This document shows, one piece after another, positions 63,873-64,000 of a stretch of 64,000 bases of DNA (position 1 is the first letter of the stretch; every line of letters begins with the position of its first letter). Where the stretch lies: the NCBI GenBank assembly GCA_019828595.1, contig JAHQRK010000002.1, positions 372,001 through 436,000 on the forward strand, written 5' to 3'. Made by a program: the position numbers and the translations under genes. The DNA comes from Aphanomyces cochlioides (Eukaryota > Oomycota > Saprolegniomycetes > Saprolegniales > Verrucalvaceae). The notes under the pieces were generated by a model. That model saw only the letters and a list, made by a program, of their open reading frames with translations. It did not search any database and was not told the DNA's origin.

Positions 63873-64000
63873 ACTTAAGATGATCGAACTTTATACTGTA
63901 TATATTGATATTTTTAATTCAGAATTTTCCATCAATATGTATATATTTCAACTGTTTCATGCTTGATAACGTATTAAAAATGTAATTTTTGGATTAATTC

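Noticed and set aside
1..64000. CRISPR arrays, rRNA, tRNA or bacterial operon signals
   Set aside because: No regularly spaced short repeats and no cloverleaf or rRNA-like sequence were seen. Intron-bearing genes and the transposon types show a eukaryotic genome.

Overview
The window looks like a piece of a repeat-rich oomycete nuclear genome, most probably a Saprolegniales species close to Aphanomyces. This is inferred from the kinds of genes and transposons present; no species marker was found. Host genes carry many very short introns (37-52 bp, one of 76 bp) with GT-AG or occasionally GC-AG ends. There is no prokaryotic operon structure and no recognisable rRNA, tRNA or CRISPR.

Left and middle part (1-46.6 kb): a transposon-dominated accessory region. 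In order: a decayed pogo/CENP-B-type transposase (1-878), a complete mariner element with TIRs and TA duplication (3158-4975), a broken Crypton tyrosine recombinase (5905-7775), a Ty3/gypsy chromovirus with LTRs and a 5-bp TSD (11295-17187), a second Ty3/gypsy element with two RNase H domains and antisense ORFs (20560-30983), a MITE (35226-35564) and a Merlin element with an 8-bp TSD (39246-40483). Threaded between them are eight copies (called A-H here) of a small gene family. Each intact copy encodes about five C-x4-C-x9/10-C-x2-H modules (the type databases often label 'WRKY19-like'), then an acidic tail ending in a conserved short leucine-rich helix. The copies lie in both orientations as inverted and direct duplications. 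Three (C, D, F) are almost identical over 1 kb, and several share a promoter-proximal box (TTTCACGCAA), a 19-bp palindrome and a leader motif. This cluster is the most likely undescribed system in the window: a family of putative zinc-binding regulators expanding by inverted duplication and gene conversion.

Transition (43.3-44.9 kb and 56.4-57.3 kb): three paralogues (I, J, K) of an uncharacterised family with a small N-terminal domain and a C-terminal coiled coil. All have two introns at identical positions. A coiled-coil gene precedes K.

Right part (48.4-63.9 kb): conventional host genes. These are a nine-exon LRR receptor-like kinase (48378-50592), a PI3/PI4-kinase-fold protein (51608-52651), VPS11 of the HOPS/CORVET complexes (57441-60837), a convergently transcribed WSS1-like DNA-protein-crosslink protease whose stop codon is 6 bp from that of VPS11 (60844-61839), and a prothymosin-like acidic protein (63069-63508). 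AT-rich repeat-laden spacers separate them.

Exon structures were worked out by eye from reading frame, splice signals and family similarity. Each multi-exon model given here closes in frame, but none has transcript support.
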